From Halothiobacillus neapolitanus (GTDB taxonomy: Bacteria; Pseudomonadota; Gammaproteobacteria; Halothiobacillales; Halothiobacillaceae): a stretch of DNA of 6,241 nt. Below, piece by piece: positions 1 to 6,142 of this stretch; within the stretch, counting starts at the first letter, position 1; every line of letters begins with the position of its first letter. Made by a program: the position numbers and the translations under genes. The stretch covers positions 1 through 6,241 of the forward strand of contig DYMR01000112.1 in NCBI GenBank assembly GCA_020721485.1, written 5' to 3'. Below the pieces are notes generated by a model. That model searched no databases. It had not been told where the DNA came from and worked only from the letters and a program-made list of their open reading frames with translations.

Positions 1-860
1 TTGGCGCGCAGGTCTTTGACGAGTTTTTCAATGGCGGCGCGGCGGTATTGGGTTTCGAGCTGTTGTTTGAGTTGCGCGAAGGTGGGCGGCGGGGCGATGC
101 GGGTGTCTTCCAGTTTGATGACATGCCAGCCGAACTGTGATTTAACCGGCGTTTGGCTGATTTCGCCCTTCTTCATTTTTTCTACCGCACCGGCAAATTC
201 CGGCACCATTTGATCCGGGCTGAACCAGCCCAGTTCGCCGCCTTGTTTGGCTGAACCGGGGTCGATGGATTTTTCTTCGGCAAGTTTGGCGAAATCGGCG
301 CCGCCATCGAGTTGTTTGATGATGGCTTTGGCTTCGTCCTCGGTTTTGACGAGGATGTGCGCGGCCTTGAATTCGGTAGTCTGCGGGAAGCCTTTGACGA
401 ATTGATCGTAGTCGGGTTTGAGGTCGTCATCGGTGACTTTCATCTGGCTCAAGTAGTGCGAGAGGTAGTCGTTGGCGAGTTGGTTGTCGATGGCGTTTTG
501 AATCTGCGCTTGGGTTTTGGTGCTGTTTTGCAGCCCTTCTTGACGGGCGGCATCGGCGAGCAGGCGCAGTTCGATCATGCGCTCGATCAGCCGTTGTTCA
601 GGCATTGGCTGGGGCAGGGTGGATTGAACGACCTTGAGGTTTTCGTCATACAACGGTGCCCCATTGATGCGCGCCATAACCTTACCGGTGGTGACTTTCG
701 GGCAGCCGTTTGTGGCGGTCGTCGAGGGGACTTCGGTTTGCCCCAGCGGGGTTTTGGCGGCGGGCTTATCGGTGCCGCTTTGGCAGCCGGCCAAGCCGGC
801 ACTGAGGGCGAGGGCAAGACTGGCGAGTAGGGCGGGTTTGATGCGGGCGGGCAGGGTCAT
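1..860 (-). CDS. Parvulin-type peptidyl-prolyl cis-trans isomerase, predicted lipoprotein (3' end cut by window)
   Basis: Predicted envelope folding factor that isomerises Xaa-Pro bonds in exported proteins. 286 codons are visible. Residues 1-26 form a lipoprotein signal: a basic start, a hydrophobic Leu/Ala stretch and lipobox LAGC with Cys26. Gln at +2 fits outer-membrane sorting, so a periplasmic face is inferred. A low-complexity linker (about 27-58) precedes a SurA/PrsA-like helical chaperone segment (about 60-160). The rotamase domain spans about 164-253, with AHILVK (His168), the DPGSAKQGGELGWF stretch and FGWHVIKLED (His246), all parvulin hallmarks. The ATG at 860 is preceded by AAAGGA at 7 nt; the nearby ATG at 868 stops after three codons. 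The helical tail reaches base 1 in frame without a stop, and homologues usually end a few residues further on. It is last in the yciB-yciI-ppi run, 59 nt after yciI. The family call is firm; the exact orthologue is not settled. Confidence 0.93.
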   Translation of the reverse strand, partial: MTLPARIKPALLASLALALSAGLAGCQSGTDKPAAKTPLGQTEVPSTTATNGCPKVTTGKVMARINGAPLYDENLKVVQSTLPQPMPEQRLIERMIELRLLADAARQEGLQNSTKTQAQIQNAIDNQLANDYLSHYLSQMKVTDDDLKPDYDQFVKGFPQTTEFKAAHILVKTEDEAKAIIKQLDGGADFAKLAEEKSIDPGSAKQGGELGWFSPDQMVPEFAGAVEKMKKGEISQTPVKSQFGWHVIKLEDTRIAPPPTFAQLKQQLETQYRRAAIEKLVKDLRA

Positions 861-919
861 GGGGTCATCCTTTGAGTGAGGGCGGGGTAATCGAGGGTTG
901 AACGGTCTTTGAATGAGCT

Positions 920-1222
920 TTACGCCGGAATTTGTGCGCCAAAAACGGCGCGGTACGGCAGGATTTGAATCTGCGCGTACACGCCTTCGCGGTGATACGG
1001 GTCTTGCGCGGCCCAGTGTTCGGCGGCGGCGAGATCGGGGAAATCCGCAACAATCAGGCTGCCGGTGAAGTGTTCGCCGCCATCGACCGCAGGAAACGGG
1101 CCGGCGCTGAGCAAGCGGTGCGCCTGATCCAACGCGTCGAGCCGAGCGCGGTGTTCGGCGCGGTGGGCGAGGCGGGTGGGCAGGCTATCGGGGCGGTCGG
1201 TGGCGATGAGGGCAAACAGCAC
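920..1222 (-). CDS. YciI-like protein (YCII-related domain)
   Basis: Small cytoplasmic protein of 100 residues, the usual size of a single YCII domain (dimeric alpha-beta barrel fold). The family has a putative His/Asp active site but no agreed physiological reaction, so no substrate is proposed. Visible family features are the N-terminal strand MLFALIATD, the helix with Arg17, His20 and His24, the LLSAGP turn (38-42), the GSLIVADF strand (54-61) and the W...DPY motif with Asp74-Pro75-Tyr76, followed by a final strand ending in LPY. Translation starts at a GTG (1222) with AAAGGG six nt upstream. It lies 15 nt after the yciB stop, so the two are almost certainly co-transcribed. A yciI-type gene beside yciB is a recurrent arrangement in gammaproteobacteria. 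Family identity is secure; the function is not. Confidence 0.9.
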   Translation of the reverse strand: MLFALIATDRPDSLPTRLAHRAEHRARLDALDQAHRLLSAGPFPAVDGGEHFTGSLIVADFPDLAAAEHWAAQDPYHREGVYAQIQILPYRAVFGAQIPA

Positions 1223-1237
1223 GGGGAACCCTTTGGC

Positions 1238-1816
1238 TTAGCGGTTGGAATCGGCATCTGCCGGCGCGGATTCGGCAGCCGGTTTCGGGCTGTGTTCTTC
1301 GGCGTGCCGAGCGAGGTAGACGCCTTGCCCGATCATGAAGACAAAGGTCATGCCCATGAGGCCGAACAGTTTGAAGTCCACCCAAATATCTTCTGGGTAG
1401 TGGTAGGCCACATACAGATTGGCGGCGCCTGAGGCGATAAAAAACACCACCCAGGCCCAGTTCACCCGCAGCCAGATGGCGGAGGGGACGGTCAGTACAT
1501 GCTCCATCAGCCGCTGCACCAGCGGTTTGCCCATGAATACGCTGCCGGCAAACACCAGCGCGAATAACCAGTTGACGATACTGGGTTTCCACTTAATGAA
1601 CATCGGGTCGTGCAGGGCGAGGGTGAGGCCGCCGAACACCAGAATCAGCCCGGCGGACACCCAGTGCATGGTTTCGACTTTTTTCTTCACGAACCAGCCC
1701 CAAGCGATTTGCAGCACGGCCGCGCCCATGGCCACGGCGGTGGCGACATAGATGCCGCCGAGCTTGTAGGCGACGAAAAACAGCAGGATGGGGAAAAAGT
1801 CGTACAGAAACTTCAT
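1238..1816 (-). CDS. yciB: Inner-membrane septation protein YciB (IspZ / intracellular septation protein A family)
   Basis: Multi-pass inner-membrane protein of 192 residues, slightly longer than the roughly 180 usual for the family. YciB proteins are linked to cell-envelope synthesis and septation; the biochemical activity is not established. The N-terminus MKFLYDFFPILLFF and the GGIYVATAVAM segment (20-30) are diagnostic. So are HDPMFIKWKPSIVNWLF (69-85) and NLYVAYHYPEDIW (133-145) followed by VDFKLFGLMG. I count about five or six hydrophobic helices: roughly 5-20, 22-42, 52-68, 82-96, 118-138 and 148-168. The last 20 or so residues are a hydrophilic Ala/Pro/Glu-rich tail, which accounts for the extra length. 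The ATG at 1816 matches the family start exactly, although no clear Shine-Dalgarno sequence precedes it. It is first in a minus-strand cluster and divergent from yciO. Confidence 0.96.
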   Translation of the reverse strand: MKFLYDFFPILLFFVAYKLGGIYVATAVAMGAAVLQIAWGWFVKKKVETMHWVSAGLILVFGGLTLALHDPMFIKWKPSIVNWLFALVFAGSVFMGKPLVQRLMEHVLTVPSAIWLRVNWAWVVFFIASGAANLYVAYHYPEDIWVDFKLFGLMGMTFVFMIGQGVYLARHAEEHSPKPAAESAPADADSNR

Positions 1817-1993
1817 GATGGTTGCGGGTACACTGGTCGAATTTGGTCGAATATCTTAGCTTAAATAGCGTGCGCAGTTGCTGCGTTCGGACGCTTGCGG
1901 GCTGGAGCTTTCGAGCGATTCTTTCGGTATTGGTTCCCGCCGCGCAGGATGGCGGGCGCGATGCGGTACTTTGTTTGGGTTTTGTGTGGTTTT
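1817..1993. promoter_or_regulatory. Divergent intergenic region between yciB and yciO
   Basis: This 177-nt gap separates two gene runs that point away from each other, so it should hold promoters for both. The most AT-rich part is about 1849-1867. On the minus strand it offers a -10-like TAAGAT (1858-1853), and on the plus strand a -10-like TTAAAT (1861-1866). Neither has a good -35 box at normal spacing, so no promoter is called outright. A 9-bp direct repeat abuts this stretch. No convincing gene was found here; in-frame upstream starts of yciO are discussed separately. Confidence 0.35.
1834..1852. repeat. Direct repeat TGGTCGAAT x2, 10-bp period
   Basis: TGGTCGAAT occurs at 1834-1842 and again at 1844-1852. 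The start-to-start distance is 10 bp, close to one turn of the DNA helix, so a protein could read both copies from the same face. It sits 18-36 bp upstream of the yciB start codon and beside the AT-rich core of the divergent region. The repeat is directly visible; a role as an operator is only inference. Confidence 0.6.
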
Positions 1994-2623
1994 ATGAGCT
2001 TATCGATAGAAATTCATGCGCAGTCGCCGCAGCCTCGGTTGGTGGCGCAATGCGTTCAGGCGTTGCGGGATGGGCAGGTCTTGGTGCTGCCGACGGATTC
2101 TGGTTATGCGCTGGTCTGTCAGTTGGAGGATAAATCCGCCCTGCAACGCATCGCGCAAATTCGCCGCGATGATGAGCCGCATCACATGACCTTGTTGTGT
2201 CGGGATTTATCGGAAATCAGCAGCTATGCGCGGGTCGATAACACGCAGTATCGGTTTTTGAAGGCGCACACACCGGGGCCGATGACCTTTATTTTGGAGG
2301 CGACCAGCGAGGTGCCGCGCCGGTTGTTGCACGCCAAAAAGCGCTCGATCGGTGTGCGGGTGCCGGTGCATCCGGTGATTCAGGCGGTGTTGGAGCAAAT
2401 GAGCGAACCCGTGTTGGGCGCCTCGTTGGTGTTGCCGGATCACGAGGAGCCGCTGGAGGATCCGGCGTTTTTCCCGCGCGGGCTGGATCGACAGGTGGAT
2501 GTGTTGGTCGATGTAGGGTTTTTGGCGCAGGCACCGTCTACCGTGATTGAAATGACCGGCGCGGAATTTATTTTGGTGCGCGCGGGCTTAGGCGGCGTAC
2601 CCCCGGAACTGGCGGAGGGCTGA
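1994..2623 (+). CDS. yciO: YciO family protein (YrdC/Sua5 domain, threonylcarbamoyl-AMP synthase-like)
   Basis: Cytoplasmic protein of 209 residues, near the size of Escherichia YciO. The YrdC fold binds nucleotide and RNA and in TsaC/Sua5 makes threonylcarbamoyl-AMP for tRNA t6A; the cellular role of YciO is less clear. Visible motifs are VLVLPTDSGYAL (29-40), HHMTLLCRDLSE (63-74), HTPGPMTFIL (92-101), VPRRLL (107-112), IGVRVP (119-124), GASLVLPD (142-149) and a C-terminal STVIEMT...VRAGLG. The canonical TsaC KxR and SxN signatures are not conserved, which places it in the YciO branch. The ATG at 1994 gives the family-like start MSLSIEIHAQSPQPRL, but its Shine-Dalgarno is poor. In-frame ATGs at 1949 and 1961 are alternatives, the latter with AGGA upstream. 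It is followed after 3 nt by the M50 peptidase gene. Confidence 0.92.
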   Translation: MSLSIEIHAQSPQPRLVAQCVQALRDGQVLVLPTDSGYALVCQLEDKSALQRIAQIRRDDEPHHMTLLCRDLSEISSYARVDNTQYRFLKAHTPGPMTFILEATSEVPRRLLHAKKRSIGVRVPVHPVIQAVLEQMSEPVLGASLVLPDHEEPLEDPAFFPRGLDRQVDVLVDVGFLAQAPSTVIEMTGAEFILVRAGLGGVPPELAEG

Positions 2624-2626
2624 GAC

Positions 2627-3283
2627 ATGTTGGAACTCACCTTAATCCAAAAAATTGCCATTGGGCTGCTGCCGATTTTGCTGGCGGTCACGGTTCACGA
2701 GGCAGCGCATGCGTATGCGGCGAATTTTTTGGGGGATGGTACGGCCAAATTTCTGGGGCGCATGACCTTAAATCCGATCAAACACATTGATCCGATTGGC
2801 ACAATTCTGGTGCCGCTGGCTGCGTTCGTGCTGACCTCGTTCGTGTTTGGGTGGGCGAAGCCGGCGCCGGTGAATGATAAGAATTTCGCCAATCCGCGCC
2901 GCGACATGGCATTGGTGGCGCTGGCGGGGCCGATGTCGAACTTGGTGATGGCGTTTGCTTGGGCCGGGCTGACGGCGCTGGGCGTCGCGGGGTTGGATCA
3001 AGCGGCCTGGTATGCCGAGCCGTTGGCCTTGATGGGGCAGATCGGGATTTTTGTGAATGTGTTGCTGGCGGTATTCAACCTGTTGCCCCTGCCGCCGCTG
3101 GATGGCGGGCGCGTCTTGGTGGCGATCTTGCCCCCGTCGGCGTCGCGAAAAGTGGCCGCGCTGGAGCCTTGGGGCTTTCCGATTGTGCTGTTGTTGTTGG
3201 TAACGGGCACGCTGTCGTTCGTGCTGTCGCCGCCGCTGGCACTGGTGCTGAATTGGTTTAACGGCCTTGTCCACCTCCTCTGA
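2627..3283 (+). CDS. Site-2 protease family protein (membrane metallopeptidase M50)
   Basis: Predicted inner-membrane zinc protease of 218 residues, the compact form of the site-2 protease family without a PDZ domain. The zinc site is visible: HEAAH in the first helix (His24, Glu25, His28) and NLLPLPPLDGG in a later helix (Asn151, Asp159), the third ligand motif. GWAKPAPV (75-82) and the PRRDMALVALAGPMSN segment (90-105) are also typical. Hydrophobic helices lie at about 8-30, 57-76, 95-122, 134-158 and 183-212. All key residues are present, so it should be active; the substrate is unknown. The ATG at 2627 has GGAGGG seven nt upstream. That Shine-Dalgarno lies inside the end of yciO, which suggests coupling. 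Its 3' end overlaps scpA by 17 nt. It lacks the PDZ domain of RseP, so it is not that protease. Confidence 0.95.
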   Translation: MLELTLIQKIAIGLLPILLAVTVHEAAHAYAANFLGDGTAKFLGRMTLNPIKHIDPIGTILVPLAAFVLTSFVFGWAKPAPVNDKNFANPRRDMALVALAGPMSNLVMAFAWAGLTALGVAGLDQAAWYAEPLALMGQIGIFVNVLLAVFNLLPLPPLDGGRVLVAILPPSASRKVAALEPWGFPIVLLLLVTGTLSFVLSPPLALVLNWFNGLVHLL

Positions 3284-4145
3284 GCTTGCGCCGCCAGCGC
3301 CCGCCGCGCGGGTGGGCGAGCGGGTTTTGGTGCAACTGCCGCTGGATTTATACATTCCGCCGGATGCGCTCTCGGTACTGCTGACCGAGTTTGAGGGGCC
3401 GCTGGATTTGCTGTTGTATTTGATTCGACGGCAAAATCTGGATTTATTGACCATTCCCGTGGCCGAAGTGACGCGGCAGTATTTATCCTACCTCTCGCTC
3501 ATGCAGGCCATGAACATCGAATTGGCCGCCGAATATCTGCTGATGGCGGCGTGGTTGACCGAAATCAAATCGCGGCTATTGCTGCCAATGCCGCCGCGTG
3601 CCGAAGCAGAAGAAGCCGTTGCCGACCCCCGCGTGGTATTGATCGAACGCCTGCGCGCCTATGAACAAGTCAGCGGCGCCGCGCGGTGGTTGGACGAGCA
3701 ACCGCAGGCGGGGCGCGATTTTTTCACGCTGTCGATTCACGCGCCGTTCCCTCGGCAAACCGTGCTGCCGCCGGTGGTGACGCTCACCGAATTGAGTGGC
3801 GCCCTGCGGCTGTTGGCCAAACAGAACGCGCTCACCGCCGCGCATGAAATCACGCGGGAAACCCTCACCGTGCGGGCGCGAATGAGCGATTTACTCGGCT
3901 GGTTGCTGTGCTCGCCCGAGTTGCGGCTCGATGCCGTGTTTCGGTCAGAAGAAGGCGCGGGCGGGGTGGCGGTGAGCTTGGTGGCGGTGTTGGAGTTGGC
4001 AAAAATCGCCGCCATCGAAGTCACGCAAGAGGCCGCCTTCGCGCCGGTGTGGCTGAGTCGGCTGGAACCAAGCGCCGCAGAGGCGGGCGGGCGGGCGGCG
4101 GAAGAGGAAGCATTTGGCCTTCCCTCCGCCGAGGAAATCCGCTAA
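3267..4145 (+). CDS. scpA: Segregation and condensation protein A (kleisin ScpA)
   Basis: Kleisin subunit of the SMC-ScpAB condensin, which bridges SMC heads and helps compact and segregate the nucleoid. 292 residues, within the family range. The N-terminal SMC-binding domain is clear: LTEFEGPLDLLLYLIRRQ (39-56), LDLLTIPVAEVTRQYL (58-73), and NIELAAEYLLMAAWLTEIKS (83-102) leading into RLLLPMP. A variable middle follows, then a C-terminal winged helix (about 200-265) with the LVAVLELAK segment that contacts the other SMC head. The last 25 residues are Ala/Glu-rich. The start is uncertain. TTG at 3267 overlaps the protease gene by 17 nt with no obvious Shine-Dalgarno, and GTG at 3312 would give 277 residues. 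No scpB follows; rpsB does. ScpA rather than MukF argues against an enteric host. Confidence 0.95.
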   Translation: MSTSSELAPPAPAARVGERVLVQLPLDLYIPPDALSVLLTEFEGPLDLLLYLIRRQNLDLLTIPVAEVTRQYLSYLSLMQAMNIELAAEYLLMAAWLTEIKSRLLLPMPPRAEAEEAVADPRVVLIERLRAYEQVSGAARWLDEQPQAGRDFFTLSIHAPFPRQTVLPPVVTLTELSGALRLLAKQNALTAAHEITRETLTVRARMSDLLGWLLCSPELRLDAVFRSEEGAGGVAVSLVAVLELAKIAAIEVTQEAAFAPVWLSRLEPSAAEAGGRAAEEEAFGLPSAEEIR

Positions 4146-4317
4146 CATTCGCGCGCCGTTTTGGGCATTTGAACAGATCAATGTCCGGCGGTAATTCACA
4201 CGCCCGTCAACACAGCATCGTAGGGTGCCATGATTCTTCGAGGGATTCCTCAAGGATTTGGTTGCGATGACCCGGACGGGCGGAGGCTCAACCCAAACTT
4301 CACATGAAAGGTTTTAT
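4146..4317 (+). promoter_or_regulatory. rpsB 5' region, candidate S2-responsive mRNA leader
   Basis: This is a 172-nt non-coding stretch between scpA and rpsB. A hairpin at 4233-4257 pairs ATTCTT with AAGGAT (one G-U) and GAGG with CCTC around a GATT loop, with C4239 bulged. A second, weaker element pairs GGTTG (4260-4264) with CAACC (4289-4293) and encloses CCC/GGG around GGAC. In Gammaproteobacteria the rpsB leader (Rfam t44 RNA, upstream of Escherichia rpsB) is structured and used by S2 for autogenous control; homology here is inferred from position and folding only. A -35-like TTGAAC (4169-4174) has no good -10 partner, so the promoter is not located. The ribosome binding site GAAAGG (4306-4311) lies six nt before the rpsB ATG. 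Confidence 0.5.
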
Positions 4318-5049
4318 ATGGCAACTGTAAGCATGCGTCAGATGATCGAAGCTGGCGTTCATTTTGGTCACCAAACCCGGTACTGGAACCCCGGCATGGC
4401 GCCGTTCATTTTCGGCCAGCGCAACCGGATCCACATCATCAACCTCGAAAAAACCGTGCCGATGTTCAACGATGCGTTGAATTTCATCAGCAAGGTAGTG
4501 GGCGGCGGCGGCACCATCATGTTCGTGGGCACCAAGCGGTCTGCGCGCGAAGCGATGGCCGAACAAGCAGCCCGTTGCGGCATGCCGTTCGTGAACCACC
4601 GCTGGCTGGGCGGCATGATGACCAACTACGCCACCGTGCGTCAGTCTGTGCGTCGTCTGAAAACGCTGCAAACCATGGAACAAGATGGTTCATTCGCCAA
4701 GCTGAGCAAAAAAGAAGCCCTGATGATGGGTCGCGAGCGCGAAAAACTGGAGCGTTCACTCGGCGGGATTCAAGACATGGAGCGCCTGCCGGATGCGCTG
4801 TTCGTGATCGATGTCGGTCATGAAGACATCGCCATCATCGAAGCCAACAAACTCGGTATTCCGGTGATTGGCGTGGTCGATACCAACAGCAGCACCCAAG
4901 GCGTGGATTATGTCATCCCCGGCAACGATGACGCGATCCGCGCCATCCAACTGTATGTCACCGCAGTGGCCGATACCGTGCTGGATGCGAAAGGCGCTTC
5001 TCCGGTCACGGCGTCTGACTTCGTTGAAGAATCCGCAGGTCAAGCCTAA
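4318..5049 (+). CDS. rpsB: 30S ribosomal protein S2
   Basis: Component of the small ribosomal subunit, needed for stable S1 binding. 243 residues against 241 in Escherichia. Family landmarks are the start [25 protein letters not shown] (14-25), FIFGQRN (30-36), [12 protein letters not shown] (39-50), IMFVGTKR (67-74), [13 protein letters not shown] (91-103), SLGGIQDM (147-154), LPDALFVID (157-165) and [12 protein letters not shown] (199-210). The ATG at 4318 is the conserved family start and follows GAAAGG at six nt. An upstream in-frame TTG (4258) would only add leader sequence. Codons lean to C-ending and G-ending choices with few rare ones, as expected for a highly expressed gene and unlike the G/T-ending style of yciO. 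It is followed by tsf after 170 nt, the classic pairing. Confidence 0.99.
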   Translation: MATVSMRQMIEAGVHFGHQTRYWNPGMAPFIFGQRNRIHIINLEKTVPMFNDALNFISKVVGGGGTIMFVGTKRSAREAMAEQAARCGMPFVNHRWLGGMMTNYATVRQSVRRLKTLQTMEQDGSFAKLSKKEALMMGREREKLERSLGGIQDMERLPDALFVIDVGHEDIAIIEANKLGIPVIGVVDTNSSTQGVDYVIPGNDDAIRAIQLYVTAVADTVLDAKGASPVTASDFVEESAGQA

Positions 5050-5065
5050 GCCTTCGGCGACCTTG

Positions 5066-5085
5066 AGGCTGGCGGTTGCCAGCCT
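5066..5085 (+). other. Perfect 8-bp hairpin in the rpsB-tsf spacer
   Basis: AGGCTGGC (5066-5073) pairs perfectly with GCCAGCCT (5078-5085) around a GGTT loop, 16 nt after the rpsB stop. No T-run follows, so it is not a standard intrinsic terminator. A role in protecting the rpsB 3' end, or as a processing or pausing site, is plausible inference. Confidence 0.7.
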
Positions 5086-5111
5086 GTGATTGGGCGGGTC
5101 TGCGAGTGACC

Positions 5112-5154
5112 CTGCCGAGAACGGGTCGAATGGACCCGTTTCGTTTATCGGCGG
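5112..5154 (+). terminator. Two-tier hairpin in the rpsB-tsf spacer, possible partial terminator or attenuator
   Basis: The inner stem AACGGGTC (5120-5127) pairs with GACCCGTT (5133-5140) around a five-base loop. An outer stem of about seven pairs joins 5112-5118 with 5148-5154, counting one G-U pair. The sequence after the inner stem is T-rich but interrupted (TCGTTTAT), so if only the inner hairpin formed it would make a weak intrinsic terminator. With the outer stem closed the U-rich part is sequestered. Partial termination here would lower tsf relative to rpsB. The pairing is seen; the function is inferred. Confidence 0.5.
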
Positions 5155-5219
5155 CACAGAAACGAGTGGATGCCCCGTCGAAAGATTTTTAAGCAATTAA
5201 TTTATAAGAGGAACTTGGG

Positions 5220-6098
5220 ATGACGACGATTAGTGCTGGCCTGGTGAAGGATCTGCGCGAACGCACCGGTTCGGGCATGATGGAATGCAAAAAAGCCTTG
5301 GTCGAAACCAACGGCGACATCGAAGCAGCCATCGAATACATGCGTAAAAACGGCATGGCCAAGGCCGATAAAAAAGCCGGTCGTGTCGCGGCGGAAGGTC
5401 AAATGGGCGTTGCCGTGGCCAACGATGGTCGTGCGGCCGCGTTGGTGGAAGTGAATTCCGAAACGGATTTCGTGGCCAAAAACCCGGATTTCACCCAGTT
5501 TGTTCAAGCCGTTGCCGATCTCGTATTGAACCAAGCCCCGGCCGATCTGGATGCCCTGTTGTCCTTGGATTTGAACGGTATGTCGGTCGAAGACACCCGT
5601 AAAGCCCTGGTCGCTAAACTGGGTGAAAACCTGCAACTGCGCCGGTTTGAGCGGTACAGCACCGAAGGCGTGATTGGCGCCTACCGTCATGGCGAGCGCA
5701 TCGGCGTGTTGGTTGAACTCAATGGCGGCGACATCGCCTTGGCTAAAGATGTGGCCATGCATGTGGCGGCCAGCCGTCCGATCTGCGTCAACGAAACGGA
5801 TGTGGATGCGGGCTTGATCGCCAAAGAGCGCGAAATTTTCACCGCGCAAGCGGCGGATTCAGGCAAACCGGCGGACATCATCGAGAAAATGGTCGATGGC
5901 CGCGTGCGCAAATTCCTCGCGGAAGTGGCACTGGTGGGTCAACCGTTTGTCAAAGACCCGGACACCACCGTTGGCAAATTGCTTAAAGGCAAAGGCGCCG
6001 CGTGCGTGCGTTTTGTTCGACTGGCCGTCGGCGAAGGCATCGAGAAAGAAGTCACCGATTTTGCTGCCGAAGTGATGGCACAGGTGAAGGGCGCTTGA
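5220..6098 (+). CDS. tsf: Translation elongation factor Ts (EF-Ts)
   Basis: Nucleotide exchange factor that releases GDP from EF-Tu in the cytoplasm. 292 residues, slightly longer than the 283 of Escherichia. Domains in order: a UBA-like N-terminal module with [20 protein letters not shown] (8-27) and [15 protein letters not shown] (31-45); the core with [11 protein letters not shown] (78-88), where Asp83-Phe84 correspond to the pair that intrudes near the EF-Tu magnesium site; VAKLGEN (131-137), [10 protein letters not shown] (158-167) and AMHVAASRP (179-187); the coiled-coil region with [15 protein letters not shown] (214-228); and the C-terminal [17 protein letters not shown] (240-256) and [15 protein letters not shown] (271-285). 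All are intact. The ATG at 5220 has AGAGGA about eight nt upstream, within an AT-rich stretch (about 5181-5208) that would favour ribosome loading. No separate promoter was recognised, so it probably depends on read-through from rpsB. Confidence 0.99.
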   Translation: MTTISAGLVKDLRERTGSGMMECKKALVETNGDIEAAIEYMRKNGMAKADKKAGRVAAEGQMGVAVANDGRAAALVEVNSETDFVAKNPDFTQFVQAVADLVLNQAPADLDALLSLDLNGMSVEDTRKALVAKLGENLQLRRFERYSTEGVIGAYRHGERIGVLVELNGGDIALAKDVAMHVAASRPICVNETDVDAGLIAKEREIFTAQAADSGKPADIIEKMVDGRVRKFLAEVALVGQPFVKDPDTTVGKLLKGKGAACVRFVRLAVGEGIEKEVTDFAAEVMAQVKGA

Positions 6099-6115
6099 TC
6101 GATTGAATGCCCGTC

Positions 6116-6142
6116 AGCCGGAGGCAACTCCGGCTTTTTTTT
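6116..6142 (+). terminator. Intrinsic terminator after tsf
   Basis: A perfect 8-bp stem, AGCCGGAG (6116-6123) with CTCCGGCT (6128-6135), is closed by a GCAA tetraloop of the stable GNRA class and followed by eight T residues (6135-6142). It begins 17 nt after the tsf stop. This is a textbook rho-independent terminator for the rpsB-tsf transcript. Confidence 0.94.

Noticed and set aside
312..1432. Long plus-strand open frames across 312-830 and 932-1432
   Set aside because: They are antisense to the isomerase, YciI and YciB genes, show no family motifs, and arise from the GC-rich third positions of those genes.
1822..2133. 103-codon plus-strand frame overlapping the start of yciO
   Set aside because: It runs out of frame through the conserved YrdC domain and its product has no recognisable feature.
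2768..3454. 228-codon minus-strand open frame
   Set aside because: Its product is a low-complexity Arg/Gln/His-rich sequence opposite the M50 protease and scpA genes, which have clear motifs; it is a shadow frame.
4169..4197. Possible sigma-70 promoter TTGAAC with TAATTC at 17 nt for rpsB
   Set aside because: The -35 is fair but the -10 matches the consensus poorly, so it is mentioned only as a hint and not annotated as a promoter.
4258..4317. Upstream TTG start extending rpsB by 20 residues
   Set aside because: The ATG at 4318 gives the universally conserved MATVSMRQM start and has a good Shine-Dalgarno; the extension would be leader sequence.
4300..5849. Minus-strand open frames opposite rpsB and tsf (4300-4683, 4756-5196, 5202-5849)
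   Set aside because: rpsB and tsf are certain on the plus strand; the frame across the spacer has no motif and no supported start.
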